64,000 bases of DNA from Cycas panzhihuaensis (lineage: Eukaryota; Cycadophyta): NCBI GenBank assembly GCA_023213395.1, contig CM041465.1, positions 169,515,741-169,579,740 of the forward strand, in the 5' to 3' direction. The translations under genes were made by a program, and so were the position numbers. Below the pieces are notes generated by a model, which was not told the origin of the DNA, did no database searches, and saw only the letters and a list, made by a program, of their open reading frames with translations. This document shows, piece by piece, positions 32,530 through 45,361 of this stretch; positions within the stretch are counted from its first letter, which is position 1, and each line of letters opens with the position of its first letter.

Positions 32530-32938
32530 GGCTTGTCTGGCCCTCCTGTCACCCAAGCCCCAGGTCGTCTCACTTTGCTTTGTGATCCGTTCGCACCTCC
32601 GAAACCTGGCTGCTGATGAGGTAAAACTATGGTGCCCACTCTTTGCCTATTTTTTGCTTACTCTTTGCTTGACTATGCATGCTCCTTTGCATCTTTTGCG
32701 ATGGAGGCAGCCCCCCTCACCTGTCTCTTTTCTTCCAGTCGGTTCCCAGGTGGCCCATAGGCAGCCCCTATGTTGTCTCCACCGCCGCTTTCGTATCCAT
32801 GCGTTCTTCCACGACACTCACTGGCACCCTTGCCTACTGTTATGATTTTGATTGATATATCTATATACACATGTGCTACTGACAGTTGTGTTGCCAACAT
32901 TCGCCATCGCACTGAGCCCGAGCGCAAGGCTCTGCGCT
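32530..32938. other. 3' untranslated spacer of element 3
   Basis: Sequence between the RNase H stop and the polypurine tract. It is pyrimidine-rich in its middle, with no convincing gene. Confidence 0.5.
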
Positions 32939-32946
32939 AAGGGGCG
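32939..32946 (+). other. Polypurine tract of element 3
   Basis: AAGGGGCG directly precedes the 3' LTR start TGTTCCCGG. It fixes plus orientation. Confidence 0.8.
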
Positions 32947-35510
32947 TGTTCCCGGCTACCAGGAATGGATATGGAATCACCGACTCAGGTAAGTGCAGGT
33001 ATGTTTCTCGCATTATCATCTCTTTCTTTTGATGAGTATTTGCTTGCATGTCTGCATGTGTGTGGCTTTGTGGGTGACTTGGTCGTCGTCCACACTTATT
33101 TTAGCCTATGACGACTATAGCAGGGGCACACTCCCAGCGAGTGTGGCACCCTGGTGGCCACTTCACTTCCCACATCTACCCTCCTCGCTCCAAGATCCAC
33201 TCAGTTTACGCCACCTCCGCCCGTGTGATGACCTGTCATCGTTTGGTCAACTTGCCACCCTGGTTGAGCCCTATTTTTGCTCCTTTGGACCCGTTTGTTG
33301 GCTTGTTAACCCCCGGGTAGGTGTTTCAACCCTCCATTAGCTCTTTTTATCCTCTGCCCCCAGCCCTGGCTAGCTGGCTGGGCCTATTTTTGCCTCTGGG
33401 TTCGTACTGCCGGAATATTCATGGTACCGCGGAATTTGCGGCGGTACGACTGTCATAACTTATTTTTTAAAATCCGCCATGGTAATTTCGCATTTATTGT
33501 GAAACTGCCACGTGGCTCGCGATGTAATTCTCTCCCAGCCGTGCCCTAATCACTCGCTTTAGGGTTTGGTTTGAGTATTTAAGCCATTTTTGGCTTATTT
33601 TCAAGGATTCTTTTGCTCACTTTTGGATTTGCTCTTCAAGAAGACAACATTCTGCTATGCTCTTCTCTGTTGTTCTGCTGCTATTGCTGGACCTGCGTCT
33701 CTCCTACAACGCCCTGCTCTCCTTTGGTATGGCTAGGACATTCTCCCAGCCCCTCATACACCTTGGAAAGGGCCCCTTGGAGTAGTTCTAGTAGATCTTT
33801 GCCCAGGCAGCCCACAAGTGCTCCAAGTGCAGGTGTTGCCCCTTCAACCTCCTTAGCAGGGTTCCAAACCTACTGCACTCCAGATCTGGGCTAATTTCTC
33901 AGTCCCTCTTCGCTGCTCCTTGGCTGAGGCAAGTCCTTTACCTCCCCCACTCAGGTACTTCTTGATTTACATTATTTTTCTTGTGATATTTATGCTCAGT
34001 CTTGCTTTCTCCTTGCTTGTTCTTGTGAGTTGGCTTTCTTCTCTTTTGCGAGCTGTTTTATCACCATCTATGTGCCTCTTGCCTGCATTTGCTGCTCAAG
34101 GCAGTGACGTTGAGGGTAGGCATAGGCTTTGGAAAGGAGCTGGGTGGATTCCGTACCACCTTCCACGCTCCCTAAGCGGCTCTTAGCCCTCCAAAGCCTC
34201 CCTCTCGCCTCGTGCTGCCCTTGGCATGCAAACAAGGGTTTGTAGGCCCTCTTTGGTCGCTCAAACCCGTATTTGTCACAAGTTGCAGTGCTGATTTGAG
34301 GCCTTTGCTCAGGTTTGGGCAACATTCATAAGTCCCAACTGCTAGTCTTGGCCTAACTTCCTCCCCGGCTGTCCGGTTTGCTCTTCATAGCATCCCGGTT
34401 TGCCGTGGGTCTTCCTTGGCCCCTCTTTGCCTCTTTGTTGCCATTTCCAACCCTTGCTCTTGGCCTTGCCCTCGCTGCCTTGTGGCTCTTGGGGGGAGGT
34501 TAGGGCATTATTTACGGGAGGTGGGCCACTCCGAGGCTCACCGATCATTTACCCTGCTTTGGTTACTCTCTTTTATGTACTTCTATCATTAGATTGACAC
34601 TAACACTTGTGTACTTAGATTCATATTTGTGTTATTTAGACATATACTGTTAGAATCTTGTATCACATGTTGGTATCCTTCCTCCGGGAAGGGAGAGGTC
34701 GCCATTTCTTGCAGGTACTTGGGGAGCATGGGAGATATTGTCCGTTAGCCCCGTTGCCGGTAAGTCCCTTTGTATACATTATATTTTTGCATTTCTCCAT
34801 TTACTAGCTTTTGCTTCCTTTCTTTCTTTGGTACCGCATTTATTTTTCGGGGAAGGTAAGGAAGCCCCTTTTCAATCCGTCGTAACATCCCGCATCCAAC
34901 GCACTATGTGGAGTAGCTTGGTGCTCCTCGAGAACGTCTTCGTCACGCACGCCCTCGGTCCAGGTGCATACCGTACTCCACCTTGCTACCCCCCTTTTCC
35001 CTTTTGATTTCTCCTTTAGTAATTAGTACATTGGAAAATAAAAGGGAAATTTGGTCTTGTATTTGGTTACGTTTCATTTGTTTTTATTACACGCATCTTT
35101 GCCATCTATAGGAAAGGTTGTAGGATCCCCCCTTTCTCCACCTTTCCTCTTCTCCTCTCAACCGCACAAGTTTCTTACTACCCGCTTGTGTACCCGGCTA
35201 GTTTACTTCAGCACGCCCTTTGATCTATTCCCCTTGGATCTTCTCCTTCCCCTTCCGGCCACTCAAGGGTGGGAGGATCCTATCCATAGGTCAACCCCAG
35301 GTTTACCCTACCTATCTTCACCCTTTGCTCGAAGTGGTGGAGGATCACCCGATATTAGCCATATTCCATTACAGATCCCGAACTCGCGCTCCGACGCACG
35401 GGGCGCTCTGCGTGATAACTACTTTCCTCATAGGTATCACCTTCAGTTATTTCACCACCTATTCTCACCACACCTATTAGTTAGGTAGCCATCCCATAGA
35501 AGCGCGTCCA
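32947..35510 (+). repeat. 3' LTR of element 3
   Basis: The 2,564-bp partner of 20917-23459. It retains a 28-bp segment near 33848 that the 5' LTR lacks. The TATA-like element is conserved at 33576-33582. It ends GCGCGTCCA. Confidence 0.92.
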
Positions 35511-35515
35511 GTAAC

Positions 35516-37400
35516 CCTTGTGAGAAAAGCCCACCAAAAAATAATATTATATCATATTTTTACAAATCTAAAGTGTGTAACTTTATAGTGGACATTAGAT
35601 CTATATTTATAGATCATTAATATACCAAATAAGTAAGTTTTCATCCTTTAGCTCATTACATAATTATGTAAACATTATCCATACATAAAATCATTAAATT
35701 TAACATTAGTCAGCATGTAATACCTTTCCAATAATATGGTCATAGGACTAATAGTCAATGAATTCCATAAAAAATGCTCTAGTGTGGTTCATATGGCACT
35801 AAGATTAAGTATTTTTAAACTTGGGCACTTCAGGTGGGTGAGGTAACAAGTTGGTATTAAGGGCTTCTAAAGAAAGTAGGTTGGTCCTATAGTCAATAAA
35901 GGGATATACCCTAGGCTAAGCTAAGCAATCAAGGGGTGTAAATGTGGGTTGAGGTTAATAATCTTATTGCACTTGGGCCATAACATATGGGGTATAGCCT
36001 TATTGATAGGATAGGTATTGCGGTGTAGGTTGGGGGATTTCCCTAACCTAATAAGAAGCTACTATTGGAGCATAGGCACCAACCATATAAGGAGGGAGGG
36101 CATCCATAGATTGAGGCTTAATATAAAGGGGTTAGGAAAGATATACCACTTGGTACAATAACTCCCTAAGGAATTGATACATAAGGTGGAATATATGCTT
36201 GTCCTAGTTGGGCTTGGTAAGTTTAGGTGGGTGATACCTATAGGCAGGGGTAGGTTAAGGGGCTATAAGTTGGTAAGGTAGAATAGGATAAGATGAAATA
36301 TGAGGAAGTGGGTTTTATCCATATGGGCCTCCAATTAGAGGGGAAACCCGATATAGATGGAGCAATTTTATACCATAAGTAGGTCAAGGACAAGGCCCGC
36401 TTTACCTCCACTATTAGATGATATACCTAGGTGGAATGAAAGTGGACTAGTAGAGGTATAGGTTAGGCAAATTAGATAGAATGAGAGGGAGAGTGAGGCA
36501 TCCCTTAAGGTCCTATGGGGTAAAGACAACATGGAATAGGTGGTATAAGAGGAGGTGTCTAAGCAATTGTTAGTTATTGAATGGAAATATAAAGGCCACT
36601 TATTAGAGGAGTAAGTAGGGGGACAAGTGGGATAGGTTAGGAAATATGCTAAATAGGCTAAGAATTATCCCTGATGAAGGGCCCATGAACATGGTAATTA
36701 TTGGAAAGAGTTAGGTAGGTGGGAGAATGGTTTTGGCAACCTATTAAGAGGATACATACCATTGAAGCAAGGAAGAGAATGGAATAAGAATAGATAGGAT
36801 AAAGGTAGCGGTACCCATAAATAAATGGTAGGCCCAAGCATGAGTGATCTCTCTCTCCTACAAGTACCTCAAATTGTGCTCTTAGGTGACAACTAGATCC
36901 TAAGGGGTATTTTGGGTTTAAAGTAGATATAAATCATGCTTTCCTACTTGAGGTTGGTTAAAAGAGAAAGAATAAGTCAATGACTTAGGGATCTATGAGG
37001 ATTCATGGGGCTACATAACCCTAGTAACATGAGTAAGGGACCCTACAAGGTTCTAATAGAACCCTTTTACTTTGTAATATTGGTAGGGTAGATTAACACT
37101 TCCTAATAAGGTTGTTGATATAGATAAGTTTATATTATTTAGGACTAATCGTAAGCATAGGATTAATGTAGATCCTAGGTTTAGTAAGAATCCTCAATGG
37201 AATATAGGTCATGGGATCAGTATGAAGGCTAGCCTTATAAGGGCTCTTGGGGCCATTCATAGGGGAGTTGGCCTGCCATCAAGAAATTTGTATTAAGTGA
37301 GAGACTAGGTGGGTAAGGTGGCTCAAAATTGGGTGGAAGAAGCCATCTAAGGTGATGAGAGAATCATCACATGTAAGAAGAAGGATAAAAGAAGATAAAG
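35516..37400 (-). pseudogene. Decayed gag of the old Tat element
   Basis: Read on the minus strand, the segment around 35810-35890 gives NTNLLPHPPEVPKF, matching RTNLPPHPPEVPKF of element 3. Further 3' (35690-35800), AFFMEFIDY.SYDHIIGKVL matches SFSMACIDYWAYDHILMKLF. The region up to about 37400 is C-rich on this strand, as expected for the Pro-rich gag N-terminus. Stops and indels are frequent. It is opposite in orientation to element 3, which inserted beside it. Confidence 0.72.
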
Positions 37401-40110
37401 GTTGTATGGATGTAGCATTTACTTAGGCTTTAAAACTAAATAGAAAATATGATAGATCCTCATAAAGTTAGATAACAAAGCTAGTAGAATCTTGCCCTAT
37501 TTTAAAGGGCTTGAATTAAGAAGAAGAAGAGGGAGAAAGTAACACAATATGAAGCTAACACCTTACTAGCAAGTCCCCAGTATGGTTATTAAAAAACACA
37601 AATATGTAAGAGGAGAGGATGTGTAAGACATGAACTTAGCATAGGCTTGAAGAGCAAGAGGAACCTACATAGGTAGGGACACAAATATACACCCCCTGTA
37701 GGGCACTTGTGCTTCTCTTGTACACAAGTGTAGCGATGATCAACATTTTGTTTAACTAGCTAGTCTAAGGATAACATACAAGCATGTGTGATGTTCTAGA
37801 AAAGGTGAAAAATAAGAAAGAAAATAAAATTTAAAAATAACTAACTAATCAAAAGAAAGACATTATGTAGGTAGGCAAATAGGACAAACATGCATAAACT
37901 AATGGACATGAACTAAAAGCTAACTAATAAGAGCCTAAGATAAGATCAATCAAGTTATAACTACTATCCTCAAAAGGACTAATCAAGAAATAAAGGGCTA
38001 TCATGATGTAAGGGGAGTCAATTAAGCATGAATTCCCATAGTTCCTATGCAACTATGTGCTTATGTTATGCAACTAAACCCACCTAGGCTAATTGGTTTA
38101 ATCTAACCTAGACTCTTAGTCAACCTAAAAATTGATAAACTTAATTTATAAAATCAAGAAAAGAACTACATAGTGTGAGAGGTCTAAAGGAATTGAGACA
38201 ATAAAATAGATCCACTTATGGATAAGTTACTGGGGATTCATTAATATTTTCAATGGCACTCACACAAGTGTGAGGGTGGCATAATAATGCCCATATCTAA
38301 TTCCAATAAATCTTAAGCTTATAGAGGGTGAAGAAGACAAATATCACTACTCTCAATAAGAGCAATGAATCTCACCCAATTATCCATATCTCATGCATAA
38401 GCATGTGGTGAGGATAAGTTCCCTTTAATCTCCTATTCAAAACATGGATTGGAAACTCAACACTTAAAGGCATAAGACAATATTTCTCATCTAGTAATGA
38501 CACTTAGATAGAAAGAAAATTACCTTGCCTCTTTGGTGGAAAGAAGACCCTATTTCTTATGAGAGAATAAGGAGAAAATAATTCACAATCCTAATGAAAC
38601 TAATATGTAATTATAATTGTATGCAAATAACAAACATCCTAATTCACCAAATAAGGATATAACCCTATAGATTTGAGAACTAATAACATGTATAAATCAC
38701 TTCTTCATTAAGCCTTTAAGAAAGCACATGCCAACATAAAAATATAAATGTAATATGTAAGATAAAATAAAAAGGGATTCTTTTTAAACTTCATCCTTTT
38801 ATTCTTTTACTTTTTTTGAAATGAAATCTTTTAGGCAAGGGGAAAGAGGAGCTGGAAACAATGCAAAAACTATAAGTAAACCAACATTTTCTTCCATGTT
38901 TTTCTTTTCAAAATAAAACTAGAAAATAAATTAATAATTTACAAGATTTTTTTATTTTGTAAATAAACCTATGAAGTTGGGATTTTGTGAAGAATACTTG
39001 ATGTAAGGAGTCAAGCAACTAATTCAAACCTTTTTTAAGATAAATATTAATTTTCCAAATCCCTAATAAGACTTAAAACATATTAGGCTAGTATGTAGTA
39101 TTGAAAATAACTTTCTAGGAAAAGTTTGGTAGCATTTGTACTTGTCAAATTAGATTATGATGAAAAAAAGTTTGTTTTATAATTGAAAACTACCAAAAAC
39201 ATATTCAAACACACTTCAATACTAACCTCTTTAATGACCTTTATGGTAAAATTCTAGTAGCATAACATTTGCATAATAGGCATTAAAGTTTTATAGGAAA
39301 GAGGATGGAAGGGGGGGAGAAAGAAAGAGAATCTCCCTACTAACTTGCATACTTGAAAACCTACAACAAATACTTAGAGAGCTCTACCACTTGTACACAT
39401 TAGTAACATGAAAACTATATAGGAAATTAATGGAAAAGCTATGAAACAAGTAAGACAAACTAAACACTTGAAATAATTAAAAGCAAGTGTGAAGTGGGCC
39501 TTAGAAATAACAAATTGTCTACCCTTGTTTAGAGCCTAAATGAGAAGTACTAATCCCTATTTCAACTATTATACACTAATAAATGAAGGAAGTAAAACAT
39601 AAAAAAAAATGAAGGTTAAAATCACAACAATAAACAAGTACAAAAAAGGCAATTCAATGCTAGGAAGTAAATAAGTAAGATCACAGGGAAGGGATGAAAA
39701 TCCTAGAAATGTAGGGGTTGTTGCCCTTATTATGAGAGATGAAGGGACATCAATGATGAAATGATCTAGACAAGGAATGCTCTTATAGTATTTAGTGTTC
39801 CAACCTTAAGCCAAGAGTGGAAGACAATGGTGAAGATTGAGTGAGCATAAGAAATCTGATAAAAATTTAATAGCATAATGATAGCTTAAGCAACTCAAAA
39901 TGACCTCCCTATTTCTAATGAAAATGGGAGATATAAATAGAATAGAGTTGAAGGCTTAGGCCCATGATTTTAAGTCCATAGATTGGAGGAAACCATGGGC
40001 TAAAACCATTAGTAAAATCCCATGGTTTTAAGGTCAAATAACTAGATTAGGTGATACATGGGCTATGGTTTTAACTTAAACCCATGGGCAACCCATGGTT
40101 TTGATGAAAT
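37401..40110. other. Unassigned decayed sequence, probably 5' LTR or leader of the old Tat element
   Basis: No coding similarity is visible. An 8-bp inverted repeat CACTTGTG/CACAAGTG (37704-37711 and 37723-37730) could form a hairpin. The last 150 bp (39958-40106) contain at least six variants of CCATGGTTTTAA on both strands. By position this should hold the start of the old Tat element, but I cannot mark its LTR ends. Confidence 0.35.
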
Positions 40111-40520
40111 TATTTCACCAAAACTTGGCCCTTAATTGATCTTCATATATTTCATTAACAAGTATCTCATTTAATCTATATTTAATTGATTAGTTTTGGT
40201 GGAATGTGGTATCAATCTTATGAATGATTTATATGATGATGATTATACTATTATATGTTTACTTGCCAATAACTAAAACTATAGTGATGTAATCCCATAT
40301 TTATGACCTTTCAGACTCACTTTTTCTTCTTGAAATGTTTCCTTGCTTTAGTCTTTTTCTCTTGATTTTACATTCAAGATTGTCACTTTTTTATGATTAT
40401 TGGGCTTATTCTTAAATCTTCACCCCTTTTCAGCTATTATTTTTCATTAATCGAGTCATTTTGATTAAAGATTTCTTAATAAAATTTGATTTTGGCAATT
40501 GAATAGTGTTAAAACATTTT
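40111..40520 (+). repeat. 5' LTR of element D (shared part)
   Basis: It begins TATTTCACCAAAAC, a decayed TGTTTCACC. Only the first 410 bp can be matched to the right-hand copy. The true LTR may run on to about 42 kb, since Tat LTRs are long. Confidence 0.6.
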
Positions 40521-42509
40521 TTCACCTACATATTTTCCTTGGGAATCCTTAGCTGAAAGGTTAGCCCTTTATGGAATATAAGGAAATAGACTATTGTGAA
40601 GTAAGATCTTACTCTTCACCTTGAAATATAACTATTTCTTCCTATTCTTTTTAATTGTGTAAGATTCCTAAGAGATTTTAGTCTTGCCTCTTCTCTTTTA
40701 GTGTTGTTGAGATTCTTCTTCCTAATTTCTTCCTCTCTTATACTAGTTTAAGGGAAAATTTGGGAAAAATTAGTCTTGATAAAGGGGGGTTACTATTATA
40801 AAGCATAAAATACATCATTTAAATAGAGGATTCCTAAAATTTCTTGTGCCACATTCTTTGACAGTTTACTTTCCTCTCTTTCTTACTTAAAAAAAAAGTT
40901 TTATGCATGCATGTTCATAAATAGAAAGCTTATGAGTTAGAAGAGATTTTATATGAGGCTCAAGGATCCCATGGTGCCTTAAAGATCCATAAGTGATAGA
41001 ATCTCTATATGTTTTCAATCTAGTTTTGGTCCAATCAATGAAATAAACATCTCATTAGTTGCATGTTAATTTTGTGGACTACATGTCATCTCTTAGTGGC
41101 TGAAATCATATTTGAAACATCTTATTTTTGTTAAAATCACCATCAAAATTTAAAATAACATGCACATGATTTGAAAGATATAGCATAGGTTTTGCATATT
41201 ATTTCCACTTTAATCAAGTTGTATATATGATTTACATCTCATATGATTTTATATATTTAAAAGAAAGTGTGTTTTAGAAGATAGTAGTTCTTTTGTTATA
41301 TGTAAGTTTTATTCTTAAAAAAAAGAGAAAAAAAAGCATACATGGTTTGTTTTCTTTATTTAGTTTAGAAGAGTAATTAGTTCTTATTGTTTCATTATTA
41401 TATCTTTTATATCCTTTGGAAATATATAATTCTTCTATTACTTAACCTTTTTCTTTATTAGAATAGACCCAAAAAGTAAAAATAATTTAAGGAAAGGAAC
41501 CTTCAAAAGGAAATAAAATTATTGCCAGCATAATTCTAAACTTAGAACTCCTCTACTTTCTTGTGTAGGCTAGTGAATACTTGTATATTCATTTGATATC
41601 CTAGACTTCTATTACTACCATCACATTCAAACTAAACAACATAATTAAGTAGAGACTCCTTCTTAGGAGTTGGAAAAAGTGGTTCTTAGGTTCTCATAGG
41701 TTTCTATTTCTCTTAATATTGACCTCAAATGGAAGAAACCCAATGTCATTGAGAGATATCTTGCCTTGGCCCAACTAGAGCATGTCATCTTTGTGATAAC
41801 TATATTGGGGAGTTACCTTTTGTTATTTGTTGGTCATATACTTTTAAACAATAGAAATAACTCCATCTCAATAAAGAAAGTTATCAAGATCATCCTCTTC
41901 TCATATAGGCACATCACTTATAGATAATCTTGTCTAGTTTTTCTTTGTAGTCTTCCTTCTTTCATTCTTATGTTACCCATATGTAAGGGGATATTAGGAC
42001 AAGATCTTTTAAGGCACATTAATAAATTTATTTTTGCATATGCTTATTATATGCCTAATGACCTTTTATTGATGAGACTTTTCCAAAGAACATTATGAGG
42101 TAATGCACTCGTATAGTTTTACCAATTACCTCAAAATTCTATTTCATCATTTTAACAATTGATGGATGTCTTTATAAGTGAATTTAATATCACTTGTCTT
42201 TTTTTGATAGAAGAAAATACACCTTTTGTGATTAGATCAATGGATAATAAATCAATAAAAGATTTTGGGAAACATTACTTGGATCTTGATGTGGTATATA
42301 ATCCTTAAATTTCTAAAGACTTGCTTAACCAAATCTATCGATCTATTATACAACAAACCCATCAATGTATACTTTTGCCTTCACCAATTTCTCATTAAGT
42401 AGAGCCTCCCAATACTAATATTAAAATGGTTAGCACAATCATACACTTCAATCTAATTCCATCAGAAGAATACAAAGCCAGTTTATGTCTTATAAAGCTA
42501 GTTGCTTAA
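40521..42509. other. Unassigned sequence, LTR remainder or leader of element D
   Basis: T-rich on the plus strand with no frames longer than expected by chance. No gene seen. Confidence 0.4.
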
Positions 42510-43100
42510 TTGATATCCTCCAATACTCCCTTCATATCACAGCAGGATGAAGGGCCATTAATTACAACTAATCTTATTGATAACTTCCTTATCAATGATA
42601 CTATCCATTCTTTTATATCTCTTTATAAGTCAGGTAGTGAATCCTTTTTAGATCGGCCTTTACCCAAAATTGACTCTCATCCGAAGGTTGAGGGCTGTTA
42701 TTCCTTTGATAGTGGTGAGGTCCCAGGGCCTCCTATTGATATTTTTTCCATCCTTAATATGGAACTACATGTTGAGACCTTTTATCATTCTTTGAGTTAG
42801 TTGATTGAGATTTCTCATGAGTATGATCTTAACACTTGCCTTGATGAGGTTCCTAAATTCCTTACTCAGTGTCCCACTAGTGTCAACTTGCAAACACCTC
42901 AAGGGTCATACTTTAATGAATTTATCTTATTGAATTAGGAGAGTTGTTCTTCAAAAAGTATTATACCTAAGTCATTTGAGGAAGAAATTCAACCCCAAGA
43001 TGATAAGATTAATTTATCTATTTCTACTATTGATCAATCTACCCTAAATATGTCCTTAGGATTAGACTTTATTCACTTAGTCTTTCCCTTATCTTGATTA
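42510..43100 (+). pseudogene. Coding-like remnant in element D
   Basis: A frame of 96 codons followed, in the same frame after single stops, by about 95 more codons. The reading is acidic and Pro/Ser-rich (KIDSHPKVEGCYSFDSGE, DEVPKFLTQCP). It resembles in composition the linker between protease and RT of Tat elements, but I cannot align it to a conserved motif. It is clearly less random than its surroundings. Confidence 0.4.
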
Positions 43101-44536
43101 GAGTTGACACATCTATTATATCCATGCTTATTTTACTTATTCTAGAATAAGTATTAGTTTTGATTTCATAAGTGTTTTCTTTACCTTCCATCATATGCCC
43201 ACTAAAACTTTTACTAGGTATTCCTTTAATTTACCCCAATCATTGTTATGAGTTTATTCTATATAGCCCACCCCTAGCTCATAAACATTTTCTACAACAT
43301 GCTTATGAGGATAAAACTATTTTGAATTAGGTCATCTTTCCTTTTTACCTAAAGCTTGACATCCTTTTTAGCCTTAAGGAATTCATCCTTAATTATTCAA
43401 ATCCTTTTCTCTTTTGAGAAAGGAATTTGATGTCATTAGGAAGGACTTATTTTATTAGTTGAAGGCTAGCTAGTAGACCAAGACCTTCATTGGACTCTAT
43501 CCCTAAGGAGAATATTCAGTCCAAGGATTCCTTCAAGTGATTACCCTTTGGTTTCACTCAAGATTATGATAACATTGGGCTATTGCATCATGTTGTACCC
43601 CCCTCTATCATTATAAATCACCCACTTCCATTACCTTTTCCTTTGTACTTTAATAACCAATTTCTCACTCATACAATAAGATTTGAGATGATCTCCTTTA
43701 TTAAAGATTTTTCTAATTGAGATAGGGTTCTTATTCATCTAGATGACTTTTGCCCCACCACGAGTCTAACCAATACTTGGCTCTGTAATGAGTATAAACT
43801 ACAACTCTAAAAAAATTATCTACTAAAGAGCATAAATGATTGTAGACTCATATCTATGCAATGAGAATAAACTACGACTCCAAATTCTCTTATTGTCTAA
43901 TGGGCTAAAACTATAGATAATTTTATTCTATAACTGCTCTTTCCACTTCTTTAACTTTCTTTTGCTTTCACAAAGTGGTCCTCTTATAATTATGTAAGAC
44001 TACTACCCTTTTTAGCATAGGCATTGGTTGTAAATGTTCTTCTTTTACAGTTATCTATCTGCTTCTCTTTTGAGTTGCATACTCTAGAGAGAATTTAGGC
44101 CTCCAATTTTGCCTTTTATAGTTGTTCTTAAGAAGAGATATATTTCATCAGCTTCAATTACTACATCAGTTGCTTAGGTCATCTTTCTATATATTAGCTT
44201 TCACCTTAGGGATTCTATTTTGGTCATGTATTAGCATTTTTTCTTTTTTCTTTTCTTTTTATTATCCTTGGTTTTCTCTATTTATACTTTTAAGGTGAGT
44301 ACTCATTCTACTACCTTTCCTTACATTTAAAGACATAAGGATTTAGATCTCCTTCTTTTTATATAGTTTAATCTTTAAGGAATTTGGTTTATTTTATTTC
44401 ATCTTGGTTTCATTAAAAAGGATAATTCCTTGTTGCATTAAGAGGATGTACTTCATAATTAGATGGTTATGATGTTCTTTCTCTTATAAATATTAAAAAA
44501 AAAATGAAAAGAAAAATAAAAGTAAAAATTAAAAAA

Positions 44537-44580
<44 letters not shown>

Positions 44581-44956
44581 CATACATACATATATATATG
44601 TGTGTGTGTATGCGTATCTATTATATATATATATATTATCATCATCCTCTTATAATCTAGGCCAATTCACGTGATAGCCTCATCCCTATCTATACTTATA
44701 ATAGGTTGGGTTCATTTGGATGAGTCATTCAAGATGTTTGGGTCTAGATGCATGGGTCCATTATAGCCTTAGTTGTGATCAAATCCCGATTAATACCCTT
44801 ATATAATTGACTATTGTTATACTAATTTTAATTTTTCCTCCTCCTCTTCGTAGTCAAAACCAATCTATTTTCATCTATTACCATCTCCTTACTCGTTGAT
44901 TCCTATATTTTCCTTTTATTGATCATACCATCTCTAAACATTGGTCTTATTTTTCT
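43101..44956. other. Unassigned decayed interior of element D
   Basis: No recognisable RT or integrase motif. A short duplication of AATAAACTACGACTC / TATAAACTACAACTC (43794-43880) and the microsatellites listed separately are present. Confidence 0.35.
44539..44637. repeat. Compound TA/CA/TG microsatellite
   Basis: About 38 bp of pure TA, then CATA units, TA, TG units, and a second TA run. This is ordinary simple-sequence expansion. Confidence 0.9.
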
Positions 44957-45361
44957 ATGGTATTAAGTATTTTTATTAACAAAGGTAGTAGAGGTAACCT
45001 AAGATTGTCTACTATCACTTAGATGATTTATAACCAATCCAAAAACCTCCTTTTATCTGTCAGTTTATTTCTACCTAAAGAAACCAATAATGAAGTTGAA
45101 TACTTTACTATTATAGGAGATTTATCTAATATTTCTCAATCTTATTGTGGTCTTATTATCATTAGCTCTAACTCATAGATCATAGTTTATTACTTAGTTG
45201 GGATATGTCAGATCTACCTTCCACAACTCCTTTTCCTTTACCATTAGGCTTCATTGTTAATGATATTATTTTCTTTAATTACTATCTAATTTATTCCCTA
45301 GGCTCTCAATACTGAACATGACATTGTAGTTTCTTTTATCTTATATGACTATCTTAGATAA
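44957..45361 (+). pseudogene. Decayed cellular-type RNase H (element D)
   Basis: One frame of 134 codons without any frameshift aligns with the element 3 RNase H: LSIFINKGSRGNL against VYIFTDSGSRGNP, LPKETNNEVEYFTII against LPEATNNEAEYTAVI, SSNS.IIVYYL against LCDSQVVVSHL, and FIP.ALNTEHD against HIPQALDAEAD. The first and third catalytic Asp are now Asn. The Glu survives. All five internal stops fall at Trp or Gln positions or similar C-to-T/G-to-A targets. It is inactive, but its frame integrity shows that decay was by transitions. Confidence 0.8.

Larger units (their letters stand above)
20917..35510 (+). mobile_element. Tat-type Ty3-gypsy retrotransposon, internally deleted (element 3)
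   Basis: Long LTRs (20917-23459 and 32947-35510), a primer site beginning TGGCGACC after the first, and a purine tract before the second define a 14.6-kb element. Flanks are GTAAT (20912-20916) and GTAAC (35511-35515), a target duplication with one transition. Order: LTR, gag, protease, RT-integrase fusion, integrase C-terminus, antisense PMD frame, promoter-like palindromes, RNase H, LTR. Long LTRs, an extra frame and a second cellular-type RNase H fit the Tat lineage (Ogre/Retand/Grande relatives). The missing RT, native RNase H and most of integrase make it non-autonomous. Confidence 0.92.

Noticed and set aside
37704-37730. Inverted repeat CACTTGTG/CACAAGTG as a terminator hairpin
   Set aside because: There is no transcription unit to terminate, and 8-bp palindromes are expected by chance in 64 kb.
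43794-43900. Repeated AATAAACTACGACTC words considered as a CRISPR-like or satellite array
   Set aside because: Only two copies with unequal spacing. CRISPR arrays are not expected in a plant nuclear sequence.
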